DNA of 64,000 bases from Heterodera schachtii. Taxonomy: Eukaryota > Nematoda > Chromadorea > Rhabditida > Heteroderidae. The notes under the pieces are model-generated. The model worked only from the letters and a program-made list of their open reading frames with translations, did not search any database and had not been told where the DNA came from. Each line of letters begins with the position of its first letter. The first letter of the stretch is position 1. Of this stretch, positions 47,316-60,100 are shown piece after piece. Both the position numbers and the translations under genes were made by a program. The DNA lies in the NCBI GenBank assembly GCA_023374025.1, contig SIJG01000007.1, forward strand, positions 663,852 through 727,851, written 5' to 3'.

Positions 47316-50300
47316 ATGAGTCGAAATCGTCTCCCACCCGAACTTTTACTCGAAATAGTTCTCTGCGTTCGCAGGGGACCCAACACGCCTAACATTTGTT
47401 TCTCTTCTCGCATTTTGCGAACTTTCATGGAGCCTCGAGTTGCGCTGTGGCGGAGAGTTTGGATTTCTGTATGGGTTTTTTAGTGTGTCTTTGTTGGTGC
47501 TTTGCTTCTGTTTGCCTATTTTTGATTTCTTTGTCGTTGGCTTGGTGGACTTCTTCAAACATTCTGATTGTTTTTCTTGTGATTGTTCGCTTTTTTAGGA
47601 AAATATGAATCTGAGCTCCCAAACTCAAAAACACCCAAAACCACTTTTATAGGTTTTCTTATGCGCTAAAAATGATAGAACAATCAAACATTTTGACGCG
47701 CTTCAACTTTAAACCAGTTTTTGAACCGGTTTAAAACTCGAAAAATTGAGGAAAAAGGAGGCCTCCTGACCTTTTAAGAGGGTCAAACCCAGGCAAATTT
47801 GGTATCATTCGACAGCTCTTGACGAGCTTAGTCTAAAATTCAGGGAATGAAGTCGAACGGACGCCATCTGACAATGATAGGTTTTTGAACCGGTTCAAAA
47901 TCAATGAAAATTCGGCGCAACTACAAATTTTAAAAAAAAATATTTTTTTTTGCTTATTGCGCTAAAAAACCGCCGCACACTCGACTACGGCGGCCAGTAG
48001 GTGGGGCGAGACTACGGGCTACGGAAGAAGTCCGCGCGTGATCCGCAGGCGGTTGACTGATTGGCGGGGGCCCTTCGGGCCCCCGCAGTCAACCGCCTGT
48101 GGCGCTCGTCAGACTGCTTCCTCCGCCCTCCGTCTCGCCCCACTACTTGCTCCGTCTTCGCATGCTCCCTTTTGCGAAAGTTCGCTTGTCAAATTATTTT
48201 TGTTCATCCTTTATTTTTTTGGTACTCAAGTGTCACTTTTCACTGGGACTCAGTTGTCCAGGTGCTCGGATGGCGTCATTTTGGCTTTATTCTTGGATTT
48301 TTAAATTTAACTCGTCAAGAGCTGTCGAATGATACCAAATTTGCCTGGGTTTGACCCTCTTAAAAGGTCAGGAGGCCTCCTTTTTCCTCAATTTTTCGAG
48401 TTTTAAACCGGTTCAAAAACTGGTTTAAAGTTGAAGCGCGTCAAAATGTTTGATTGTTCTATCATTTTTAGCGCATAAGAAAACCTATAAAAGTGGTTTT
48501 GGGTGTTTTTGAGTTTGGGAGCTCAGATTCATATTTACCCTTTTTTATTATGTTTTGCAGTTTATAATCCCTTTGTTTCATTTTTAACTGTTCTCCATTC
48601 CTTTTCATTGTGCTTGAATGTCAGTAAATTCCTTAATTTTAGTTTAGCTTATCTTTCAATTTTATTTGTATCACTTCTCCTTTATGTGTAATGTGATATT
48701 ATTCCTTTCAGATGTTACATAAACTATCTGACGCGTACCAAAAGGCAATTTTGACGACTATTTGGAACTTAATTCAACAAATACTTGATGAAAATTGTCA
48801 AATGTTTTTCCAAAGACTTGAAGGAGTTTTTCATCATTTTGAGGTATTCTTTCAAACATATGATTAGGAATTTCATTTTTCTAAATGTTGATGGTATTTC
48901 AGGACCGAGAAATTACTGCCAATTGTTTGATCAGTGGTCGCGGCGGCATCGAAGGGCAGATTCGGCTCGCACAGGCAATTGATGTAATTCCCGTGATAAT
49001 TCTTATGACAGTTTAAATATTAGTTTTTTAGGGTGCTGAGAAAGTACTTTCTGTCACTGGACAGATTCACAGCCCTTCCATCGAGCCCGACAGAATGCAA
49101 GTACATGGTAATTCAAGTCTATATTCACAGATAGACATTGGAGGGCGTCAGATCAAAAATTCTGAGAAAATTATTCACTTTCAATAGATTTACCACCGTT
49201 AAAAGTGATTTCTTCAATAACAAACAAAGCTTACTGTAATGTGTCACAGTGACGTCTTTCGAAATTTCATTTAGACCTGGGGAATGTCACCACTGGTAGT
49301 TCTTCTACCGGTCGGTCTTTACACACTTTGTGTAGTTTTGCCTCTGTTGGTGCGGCCAATGATTACGTTCCCGCTGATGTTGTCACGGCGCCTTTGGCTC
49401 TCAGCGGTTCAAAAACCAATTGCATCGGTCGTTCCCTTGTCGTTTTTCAAAAAGGTTCGGGTTTTGTTTCGCTTTTCCCTTATCGTTTCAGTTTTTGCTT
49501 GATATTTCCATTCCCTATGTTTCAGGTCGTCCCGCATTGGGAAGCGGCGTAATCGGATACGCTAAGGACACGCGAATTTTCTCTGACGAGTTGGACGAAG
49601 TGATTTTCAATTTATTAGCAAATTGAAGCTTTAATGTTTTTTAATTTTTAGTTGTTCCGTGAATTAATGGTCCAGTACAAAAATGTGAACGTCTCAGATT
49701 GTTGGGTTGTTCTCAGAGACGGCACAAGTTCAAATCAAGATTGTCACTTGTTCTTCGACATGTTGGATAAGATTTTGGTGATGGAAGAAGTAAGTTTAAC
49801 AAGCTTTTAGGAACCATTGCTTTTTTTAGTTATATTTTCAAATTCCAATTAAATTTACTCATTTTACGCTTTTTCAGGTTGAGGAATACACCGGACGAAG
49901 ACAGGCGATCTGTTCGTTGGTCAATGTGGAAAACAAAGCACTGAATGAGTCAATCAAGTTTACGCAGGCAAAGAATTTTCAAGCAAAATTTGTTAATTAA
50001 TTATTTCTTTGCCCCTCAAGGAAAGTCCAGCGGATTCAATGGCTTTTGAGGGACGCATTTCGGGCATTAACGCCAATCACTGCGATCTTTGCGTTCATGG
50101 TTAATTTTTAATGAATTTTTCTCTTAAATTCTTTTAGTGTATGGCGACCTTTCCGATGGTCTTTCGTCCGTCGGTCCGGTGTTCAGTCCGCCTCAAAATG
50201 AGGTCAGTTAACAGCAGTTTTGGCTCATTTTCCCATAAGTTTCAAGGCGTAGCCAGGAGGGAGGGGTTGAGGGTCTAAAGTCCCCCACCCCCTCCCGAAA

Positions 50301-50732
50301 TCCAAAAAAGTAAAGTCTTAAAAAAATCCCATCGCTCATTAAAACGACCCCTGGCCATTCAAATTGTGTTGATGTTGGAATTTAATTCATAATGCCATGC
50401 TATTTAGCACATTTTCGCTGTCCAACCTGCTGGTGTCCTTAAGCCTGGAATCCCAGTGATTCTCGGAATTGCCAATGTTTCCGATTCGTCGCGTGCCTTG
50501 TCTCTGTTTGGTCCCCGTAACATTATCGGTCGTGCGCTTGTTTTGCGCAAAGCCATTGATTCGGGTAGGCCAACTTTCTCCGTTTATTCTGTTTTCCGAA
50601 GAATGCCTCCAATGGTTTTTGCAATTAGGCCAGGGCGAGGGCACCAGCAGTGAGTGTAAGAAGATCAAAGAGACGGAAAGCACGGCCGAGTTCGTGTCTA
50701 TTGGCATTATTGGGCGAGCGACCAGCCAATGA
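47316..50732 (+). CDS. F-box-like protein with two degenerate Cu/Zn-SOD-like domains
   Basis: Twelve exons give 445 aa: 47316-47468, 48712-48843, 48903-48983, 49032-49107, 49275-49454, 49526-49599, 49652-49789, 49878-49976, 50021-50099, 50138-50202, 50408-50564, 50629-50732. Exon 1 (MSRNRLPPELLLEIVL) looks like an F-box start. The first SOD-like segment has VLSVTGQIHSPS, DLGNVTTGSS, CIGRSLVVFQ and ALGSGVIGYAK. A linker follows (CWVVLRDGTSSNQDCHLFFD). The second has MAFEGRISGINANHCDLCVH, VYGDLSDGLSSVGPVFSPP, ALSLFGPRNIIGRALVLRK and SIGIIGRATSQ. In real SOD these positions carry HVH, GPHFNP, VVH and ACGVIG; here most His ligands and both disulfide Cys are gone. Dismutase activity is unlikely and the function is unknown. 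Exon 1 could belong to a separate gene, because intron 1 is 1.2 kb and holds a transposon. Intron 49977-50020 is GC-AG. Confidence 0.75.
47601..48536. mobile_element. 936-bp fold-back element in intron 1 of the SOD-like gene
   Basis: The outer ~235 bp at each side (47601-47835 and 48305-48536) are almost perfect reverse complements, starting AAATATGAATCTGAGCTCCC. The two inner arms differ except for patches, and the centre (about 48048-48104) is a strong GC hairpin, CAGGCGGTTGACTG...GGGGGCCC-TTCG-GGGCCCCC. No transposase. Target duplication not evident. Confidence 0.75.
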
Positions 50733-51834
50733 AAGAAAGTGACCATCGAATTGGCGAGGGAGAAGGAGATGACTTTGACATTCCATTCTGTTTTTTTTAT
50801 TTGCTCAGGGAAAATTTGTTGGAGCTTTGCTTAAGTGACTTTTTAATGTTTGGATTTTTGTTGCTTCTCATGTTTATGAACCATTTGCAATTTATGGCTA
50901 AAGCGAGTAAAGAATTGGGACTTTTGTTTGAATCTGCACTTATCATTTGACGAAAATTGTTTTAGAAAATAAATTGTTGCATTTTAAATGATTTAAAATA
51001 TCTTGATTTACATAGACTGTAAATTAAATGTGGTCGGATTCATAAGTTTAGTTGATTGGATTCATAATTCTTATTGAATTTATAAAAATTAAAGAAAATG
51101 TCATTATTTACATTGAAAAAAGATTATAAAAATAATGCCGTAGGGCAAATTCCATTTGCTATCCTACAAAAAGCAGTGGACCAACTAAGTTTTGTCCAAC
51201 AATGAGAAAAATTTATGCATTATTTTCTCTTTTAATTGGAATATTTTTGAGTGGAAATATGGACAAAATATAATAAAAACGAATCAAACAAAAAAAAGGT
51301 GGTAAAGCGAATGGAAAAGAATAAAAATGATATCGGCGGCGGAAGGATTGACAGAAGGGGAAAAGAGGGAAAAGAGCATTTGAGAAGGGAAGGGGAAATA
51401 AAACATTAATTACCACAACCAAAGCGCTCATTTTGCCAAATGATGCCTTAATTACCTAAGCAAACAAATGGAAAAGTAACGGGTTTTAACATTTATTTAT
51501 TTAAATGACAGCAAAATACGAAATTTAACTTAAAAGGTTAAAGGATTCAAAATGAGCGACGCTAAAGAAAAGGGAAAGGAAAACAAATTGAAAATTGGGA
51601 GGAAAAAAGGGGGGGGGGCAACAAAAAGAGGCAAAAAGCAACAAAAAGACAAATTGCACACAGAAGAGCAGATAAATAATAATTATTGGTGTTGTTGAGA
51701 ATTGAATTTTGGGAAAGGAATTGGACGAGTCGCCGCGAGACAGCCAAAGTGCCGTCCAATTGGGTGGTGGGGCCATGTGCCACGGCACAAACGGTGCCGC
51801 TTCTCCTCCCCTCCTTTCTGTGCTTTGTCCGCCC
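50733..51834. other. Intergenic region, no gene seen
   Basis: AT-rich DNA between two convergent genes, with purine-rich patches (51280-51390, 51545-51660). Open frames such as 51525-51788 are low-complexity. Confidence 0.5.
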
Positions 51835-54800
51835 TCACCGTTCCGTCCGCTTCAACAAATTGTCGTTGTCCTTTTTCGGGTCCCATTCGGCTGATCGCGT
51901 CTTCCACTGGGCGTAGTTCTCCTCCAGCTGAACCGGCAGATGGGGCAGGTCGGCAAATTCGCACCAAAGTGTGAACGCCTCGCGGGCGAACATGTCGACG
52001 AAAGTGCACTGAAAGGGGAAAAGAATGAATGAATGATCGAAAAAAGGCACAATAATTGGCCAAATGATTGAGACTGATCAGAGGACGGAGAATGGGAGAA
52101 AAAGAGGTGATCAGAACCAAAATGAAATGCCAAAAGCGCGTCGATCAAATGAATGAATGACCTGCGTCAACGGCACATTGCACGTCTCGCGGTCAAAGCC
52201 CTTCATTGTGACGGGCAATTTGCGCTCCGTTTCCTCCGCCGTCTGGTCAAAGTATTCCTGCACAATTCGCATGGCCCACTCGTGGCACAGGCGCCACTCC
52301 CTCGTCGGATTGGCAATGTCCGCGCATTTGACCATCTGAACAAATGCCGTCTTTTCGTGCCCAATCCCTCCGCCAACCATTCGACAAATGATCAACGAAT
52401 TGGCGTCGCGCTCCTCCTCCGTGTTGTCCGGCATTATGGCCATCAGCTGTTGGAACTTGGCCAAGTGCTCAAAGTGACGGCTCATGTCCGTGGCCAAAAC
52501 CATGTCGATGATCGCCTGACGCATTTGGGTGAACTCTTCGCGCGGCATTTTGGCGAAAATATTGACGCCCGACTGGGAGAGAGTCAGCTGAAAGGCGAGT
52601 GCCACCTGAGGAGATAAAAGGAAAAGCAAAGTGAGTTGTGTTAATTAAGGTTTTCTCATTAAATTCTTTCTCTCTTTCCCCTCTATCTCTCTCTTTTTCT
52701 CTCTCACTCATCTCTATATCCCTCTTTTTCTCGCTCCCTTCCCCCCCCCCCCTCTCTCTCTCTTCATTCTTTGCTCTCTCTCTCCTCTCTCTTTCTCTCT
52801 CCCCCCTCTCTTTTCTCACGTGATGATTCTCCAGAATGGACTGATCATTGTACAGCAGTGCCAGCCGTTGGCGCGTGTTCATCAGAAAGGCGTTTCCTCT
52901 GCCCGGGTGGTCCAAGTCGTGCACAGTGGCGGCGATCAGTGCGGCCGACGCGTGTTGGTCTTGGATCATTTGGCCGACCTGCGATAAACAATTAAAAATT
53001 AATAAATAAATTAAAAATGAAAATGGACTACCGAATCCGAATTGAGGAAGAAGGAAGTCGCCTGCAGCACATCCTAAAAATGGAAATTTGGCCCATTAGG
53101 GGACAACAAATCATTTCGAAGCTATTAATCATCCCCTTTACTGTCATTTTGCACTTTTTAATTGGCCATTTACCGCCGCGTGTGTGGCGTTGTGATAGGC
53201 ATTCCCCGCCTGATAATTCGCTTCGATCACCGTCAACCACCGGACGATCACTTCGGACGGACATTCGAGCGCTTCACAGACATTCCAACGCTCAAACACC
53301 TGCAGAAAACAGAGGAGCAATTCGAGTTTGGATTATTTGGGAATTTGTTTGGCCTTGTGAACTTCTGCCAGAGACTCTCGTAAATCCAATTGTAAAATTA
53401 ATTGGCAAATAATTTGTGGTACCCCCCCCCCCCCCCCCCTCTTTCCCCGAAAGTGCCGTTTGTCATTTCCATGTTTTTATGCGTTATGCCATCCCCCATT
53501 CTTTGGTTTTTCGCGTGCCTTCGCCCCGAGGTTGGCCAGCGGGTGATGGTCCGTCACGCGTTCCAATTGGATAACGTCAAATTGCCAAGTGTGTTCATGC
53601 TCCAAAACGCCCATTATGTCGGCAGAGACGCGGCGTCGAAACTGTTGCGCCGTGCCAATTGCGAATGGCGCCGTGCCGTCGTCGGTGGCAGTCGCCCCAC
53701 TCACTGTGCTGCCGGTGGACACGCGCCGCTGCTGGTGGTCACGGAAAGCGTCCACAACGGAACGTTTCCGCTGGCGGTTAGGATGGTGTAACTGAAAAAA
53801 TAGGGAAATCATTGACTCTAATGACCGTGCCGTAATTGGCCTGGTTAATTACCCTGATCAGTCCGTCGTAATATCCGCTGGCGATGCAATCGTTCTCCCG
53901 GAAACGCATGATGTTCGGCGTGTACAGCTCAGAGGAGGACAGAATGCGCATCGCCTCGCGCAACTGCGTTTGCGTCTCCTCGTCGCAGCGGTGCAAAACA
54001 TTGCCCAAGGCGTTGAGGGCCTTTAATTAAAATTTAATTGGCCTTTTTTATTACCCCCTCCCCCCTCCGGCGGGTGATCAGTGATCACCTCAGTGATCGG
54101 AGCATCGACCAGCGAACCCGACGAACGGCCTTTTTGGAAGAAAGCGGCTGAAACGGAGCACAAAGCCATCAGAGATTATTGAGAGAAAGACGCAAAGTTT
54201 GCAGGGGAACGAAACGAATGAATAACAAAATGAAAAAAGCATTGACAGAGGGAAAAAAGGGTGGGAAAACGGACGGAAAATGATTTGGCAATCGGACGGA
54301 CGAACTCAGTCCCACCCCCAAAAAAGCGAAGAACGAACGAATGACTCACCAAAAGGGGGGGGGGGATCAGAGGGAAAAGCCAACCAAAAGCCCGAAAATA
54401 TTTCATTTGGGCGCTTACCGTCAGCACTTCCGCGCTTAACGTAGACAAACTGTTGGCTGAAAGAAGAAGAAGATAATGAAAATGGATAAAGGAAATGCCC
54501 GTCCGGCGGCCGACCTGCTCGAATTTGTCGGCACGGCAATGCATTGCCAATCGGACGAACGACGGCGGCCCGCCGTTGGGGGACAAACGACCGCGCCACC
54601 ACCGCCAGCAGCAGACGAAGGGTCGACGACGGACTGATGCTGACCATCGACGGACAATCTGCCAAAGGAATGCCAAACATTTGAATTTGTGCCAAAAGCA
54701 TCTTCCACCTGTTGTTGTGCTGCTGCTGCTCCGTCTTCGTCCGCTCTTCTGTTGTTGGTGCGGTCCAAGTGACCGCCGCGGTCACTGCCGCCGCGGCACT

Positions 54801-55325
54801 CGCCGCAATTGTGGCGGTCGCGACATGGTTAAGTGGACGACGACGGCCTATCAGTTGCTTCAGTTTAGCAATCGTCATTTTTACTTCCCCCATTTGATTT
54901 CGGCTGACATTGGCATCCCACCCATTCATGCCATTGGCATTATCCTCCATTCCCTCTTGGCACTGTCCCCCCCTCCTTGGCATAACCCATTACCCCCCCC
55001 CCCCCCTCTCCCTAAATTTTCACCCGTCGGTTCCGTCGTTCCGTCCGTGCCGAGAACATTCGTCCGATTGTTTCCCGTCAACAGTTCGTACGCTCTGTTC
55101 ACATACTGCACAATGTTATGTTCATCACAGATTTTGATGGGCTGTTGTGCCTCTTCAACAACAGTGAAAAGAGCGGGGACAGCGCGGAGACGGGAGGAAA
55201 GGCGGGAGAACTGCTCGCAAAGGGCGATGTCGAAGGAGGAGCGGAGGAAAAACTGAAAATGGGAGGGGAGAGGGTAAAGAAAGAGAAGGGGGGGGGGGAG
55301 AAATAGAAGAGAGAACGGGAGAGAG

Positions 55326-55377
<52 letters not shown>

Positions 55378-57114
55378 AATAGAGACAAGGAGAGGGAGAG
55401 AGGGGAAATAGGATGCCCCAGGGGGAGGGAGGGACCTGTTGAATCCGCAACTGTTTGGCCAGCCGACGGACGGTCCGTTCATTTGGCATTTTTGGGAAAA
55501 GGACGGCATACAGAATGTCGTCGGCACCGAATGCGTACGGAGTGACCGTCTCGGAACGGACGTCCGAATGGTCGTCGTCGCCACGGACTGCGCTAAAGGG
55601 GGGAAAGACATTTGAGGGGGAAAATAGGGAAAGGAAATTAAAAAGGGGAGAAAATTTGGGGGGGGGGTAAAAATTTAAAATCCCATTTAATTTTGAACCC
55701 GAGAAAACTTCATTTTCCCCACTCACTTCACCATGGTGCACAATTCGTTCGGATTCGTCCCGTCCAGCAACACAACGGCGGGCCGCCGCTGGCGACTTTC
55801 TTCGCCGGAGACGGACGAAGAGCAGGTCTAAAAAGCACAAACGCATTGAAAAGGATGCCAATGTTTCAAAAGGGTGCCAAAAGGGGGTTTTCTTTTAATT
55901 TGGCTCCATAAACAGTTTAAATAAGCCATTAATTGACCTGCACTTCCCATCCGGACTGGCGAAGAGCGGCGATGAAAGGCCAATTGGGAGGATCGAAAGT
56001 GTGGGAGGAAGGGACGGAGGAGGAAAAGGAGGCGGAAGAAGAAGAGGAAGAGGAGAAGGAACAGCAAAAAGGAAGACCATCGGAGCATGGGGAGGGAGAA
56101 GGAAGCACCAAAAGAGCCTAAAGCAAAGGGGGGACAATGAGAAGCAAATGGACAAAGAGAGCATTTAAATAAAAAGGAAGGAAATGCCAAAACCAAAAAA
56201 GGTGCCAAAGAGCAACGCCGCAAAATTTGGCATTTAATAATTCCAATTCAAAATTCCTAGGCTTAATTGGCCAATGTTTTTCGGTTTGCTTTGCCCCCGG
56301 GCTTTGTTTGCTGCTGGCCCACCCGTTTGCATTGTCTGAGCAGCATTGGCCCGTATTGGTCGGTGGCGGAGGGAGAGCGGAGGGGCGGCGAAGAGGGCGA
56401 CGAGGAGGAGGAGGGCGGCGAGTCCTGGCAAAAACGGATCATTACAACAGAAACGGAATAACGACGGACAAAGAGCATTGGCACCCCATCCAAAATCCGA
56501 TATTTATTTAATTATTTGCTCAACCAAAAGCATCGCCCGCTGTTCGCCCGCTTCCGTTGCGTCCGTCGCTCCTCCGGCGATGTCTCCGCCCGAATTTGTG
56601 CCGTCCGCGTATTGCACCGCCCGGGGCGGGCGCGAGCCACGCGCGTGCGTTCCCTTCAAAATGCCCTCGGGCGGTCTCCGGCAGTTCTCCGCCGATGCTG
56701 CGCTTGTTGTCACCTGAACAGCTTGACCTTTGTCTAATCCCTCTTCCGCGTCGGTGTGTAATTTCCCGCCCAATTACACTAATTATTATTAATTGCTTTT
56801 TAATTTTCGTTTTTTCACATTTTCCCTTCGCTTTTCACCTTTGCCATTGTCCCTCCGCTGAGCTGCTTCAGCTGCACGCCCTTCTTCGTCCTTTGCGTTT
56901 GCTTCTGTTTCTGCTGCGGCGGCTGTTGGCCCTTCCCGCGCCGTCCGCCCAACTTTTGCTGCAGTCCCTTCCACCGTTTGATGCGTTTGCCGCCGTTGGC
57001 CACCGCCACACTGTCCGAAGTGCCATCGGTGTGATTTTCCTCCTCAAAAATGGACGACGACGACGACGAAGCGGAGGAGGAGGAGGAGCCGAAGCAGCAG
57101 CAGCACCAGCGCAT
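51835..57114 (-). CDS. PDE8: PDE8-type 3',5'-cyclic nucleotide phosphodiesterase (PDE-6-like)
   Basis: Begins [13 protein letters not shown] (57114), a Cys cluster likely to be lipidated, then a basic linker. Upstream exons give [12 protein letters not shown] and [16 protein letters not shown] (receiver-like domain), [17 protein letters not shown], and a PAS domain [20 protein letters not shown]. Then [143 protein letters not shown] and [12 protein letters not shown]. The HD-domain metal ligands (YHN...H, VHDLDH, KCAD) are present. Stop at 51835. Receiver, PAS, PDEase order is specific to PDE8, a high-affinity cAMP enzyme. Exon ends in the N-terminal half are less certain. Confidence 0.88.
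52671..52816. repeat. CT-rich simple repeat in a PDE8 intron
   Basis: TCTCTC-type tract interrupted by a C run (52740-52750), within the intron between the [11 protein letters not shown] and [10 protein letters not shown] exons. Confidence 0.8.
55327..55385. repeat. GA microsatellite in a PDE8 intron
   Basis: AGAGAG tract of about 55 bp, beside a G run near 55288. Read on the gene strand it is CT-rich and makes the Ser/Leu frames seen there. Confidence 0.85.
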
Positions 57115-60100
57115 GCGGACGGAGCGGCGGAGAAGGGAAAATGGGCGGAGGAAAAGTCAGCGGACGGCACAAAAGAGACGGACGGGGCCAGCAGCAGAGG
57201 AAGGCATTGGACAAAGGCAAATTGGGCTAATTGAGCAGCACAGGCACAACAATTGGGCCCATCTGCTGGGGCGGCACGGAATGAACGCGGGAGAGAGTGG
57301 CGGCACGCCAGTGGCCCAAAAACAGCGAAAATTCACTAAAACATCACTTTATTAATGCTTATTGTTATTGTTATATTTATTTTGTGAGGAAAAGCGGGGC
57401 TGAAAAGAGTCGGCAGAGAAAAAACTGTCACAACAAAAGGCAAAAAAAAAAAAGTGATGGACGACGTAAAAAAGGGGGGGGGGGGAAGAAATTGCGTTAA
57501 TTACGGGGGAAGACACTTTTATATTATTCATTCATCGCTTTCTCTCTCGTCATAATAATCATCCGTCGTCGTCCATCGCTTCGATGAATTGATGAGATGG
57601 GAAATAAACATTTTATGGGCGCGGGAGGGGAAATATTGGCCAGGGGACCGGGAAGTGCCCCCCCCCCCCCCCCGGGGCGGGAGACCACCGCCAAAGGGTC
57701 GTCCGCCGACATCGCTTCAGCTTCACCCCTTCCCCCCTTTTCCCTTTCCGCTCATCGCAAAGCGCACCGATTGACTGTCATTTTATGGAATAAAAGTGCA
57801 CGCACGTCCGCTGCTGATCTGTGCATGTTCCGCTGCACATCCGGCGGGGCAAAAGTGAAAAGTGAAAGGGACGGACAGAGCGAAGGGCGACGGTCAATGG
57901 GCCAAACGGACCGATTAACGGGGCATTTGCGGAGGACAAAATTAATTGACTCTTGACAGGCACGAGCTAATCCCATTTGGACAACGTACAAAAGGAATGC
58001 CGCATTTTGAAGGGAAAAAATGGGACGGAAGAGCGACACAATATCATTTAAATGTTTTAATTTAGTGGGGAGGGGGAGGCACTTTTTGTGGATATCAATT
58101 GGATGGGAGAAGGAGAGATGGATTGGGAGGAAAGTGGCGGTGGCATTGGCCGATGAATGGGCGGATGAATAATGGATGGGATGAGACGGCGGCGAATTGG
58201 GCGGGGCAAAGGGGGCGAAAGGGGGGGGGGCATGACAATTGTTTAAGCCAAAATGTTTTGGTGGAGGCGCCGCCAACGGCAGCGATTGAATTGATTTTGT
58301 TTGCCATGCGGCGGGTGATTGAGTCAATCAAAAAACAGAAAAATAAAAATGGCCATAAATCAGCGATTATTTGACCGTCCGTCCACTTTTTGCCGAGGAT
58401 TTCCCCTCCCATAAGCCAATCAATCCAATTAACTCAACAAAAAAAAAATCCGCTATGATACGCCGCCCGAGGCGCCTAAGGCATTTGTCCACGCATTCGC
58501 CCAATTCAATGGCCTTTCCCCGAGCCGCCCCCCCCCCCCTCACGCCAATTTGGGCGGGTGTTTGCCGACGACGAGGGGGGGGGGGGGTCCCTTCTCGTCA
58601 CACCCCCCCCCCCCCCCCCCCTCCGCGCCCCTTTCATCGTCGTGTTGGCACAAATGAGCAGCAAAGGAGACTGCCGCCACTGGAAGAGCCTTTACCCCCC
58701 CCCCCCCCGGGGGGGGGGGGCACTGTTTGTGCACTCTCTGAGAGGGGGGGGGAGGGGGCGAATCGCTAATTGGGAAGCCAACGAGCAACGAATTGGCTAG
58801 TGGTGGTCCTAGCAGAATTGGACTCCTCTCGTCGCTCTGATGCGCCTCTCCCCCTTTTTTCTTCCAAATGCTCCGTCCATTCCCCGTCCCCGCCCCATGG
58901 TCAACGGAATTCCGACCACAATGAATGGAGAGGAACGGAAGGACCAAAACGCAAAAATGTCGTTGCCAATGATGGGTGGGTCCTGGCCATCTGTCGCCCG
59001 CTTGCTGGCCCAGCAAAACGACCACTTCCTCGTGGGTGTGTGCTCGGGGCAATCAGAGTTTTCGTGTTGGTTGGTAGGCGGAGGAGGAGGAAGGGAGTGG
59101 GGAAGAGGGGGTGGGAGCATTGGCAGAGGGTGAGGGCGGGAATCATTCTCGAGGAACAGTCCAAGGGGGCGAGTGAGTGAATTGCGTTGCGTGACGCAAT
59201 GGGATGGTGTCAGCCGAGACAAGCATGACGAGAGAGTGGGTGGGACTGAGAAAAAGCGAAGACGAGACAGTGTTGGGGAGTGGAAAAAACGTTGGTCAGA
59301 GAAAAAGGAACCAAAAAGAGGCAAAGAGACGGAGAAGCAATGCTTTGCTCGGCCATACACTTCTTTTCGGCCAACTTTGCTTCTCGCGGGAGAGAGAGTT
59401 TGGCCCGCGTGCGGGCGACCGCAACGACCGCAATCGCGGGGAATCGGCGGACCAAAGAGAGGAGGGGGAGAGAAGCGGCTTCCCTTTGTCGGGAAAGAAC
59501 GTCACTCAGTGCGAGGAGAGATGGGGAGGGAAGGGGCGAAGGGGGGGGGGGAAGATCGAGAGTGGTTGGGCGAGAGTGGGGGGGGGGGTTCATTAGGGAT
59601 TCGATGGGGAAGGAGGAGAGGAGGGGTGGAGAAGGGAGAGTAAGGGGTAAAGGGGGGGGGAGGGTCGGAGAGGGGGCAAATGGGCGGGGGGGGGGGGGGC
59701 GTTGGGGTTGAAAAGTCTGTCGGCGGCGGATGAAAGACGGACGAATGAAAAAGTCAGTCTTCCAACAACAGCACAGCAATCTTTGGAGCTTTGGTGGGGG
59801 GGGGGGAATAAATGAAATGAATGGAGGAAAAGGCAAAGCCAAAGGAAAGGGAACGAAATTTAAAAAAGAAAAAACAGCGAATTTTGCAGCGAATGGTCAC
59901 AAAGAATGGGAAGCAATGGAAACATTCAATGATTCCTCGGGGAAAAGAAAAGCCGAAAAGTTATTAAAGCCATGGGGAATTGGTGAAAAGGGCGGCGGCG
60001 GACAATAAAAAGGCGACAGAATGCCAAATGGCAAATTGGGGGAGAAAAGGGGGGGGGGAATTAGTCAAAAAGCAAAAAGCTGGAAAATGTTGCAACATTT

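Noticed and set aside
48038..48354. Overlapping plus-strand frames of 77-97 codons
   Set aside because: They cross the centre hairpin and right arm of the fold-back element.
56557..57234. 225-codon plus-strand frame
   Set aside because: Antisense to the PDE8 N-terminal exons; composition is the complement of Gln/Lys/Ser-rich coding sequence.
59173..59842. Arg/Gly-rich and Pro/Ser-rich frames on both strands
   Set aside because: Purine-rich, homopolymer-laden intergenic DNA; no splice logic, no conservation that I recognise.
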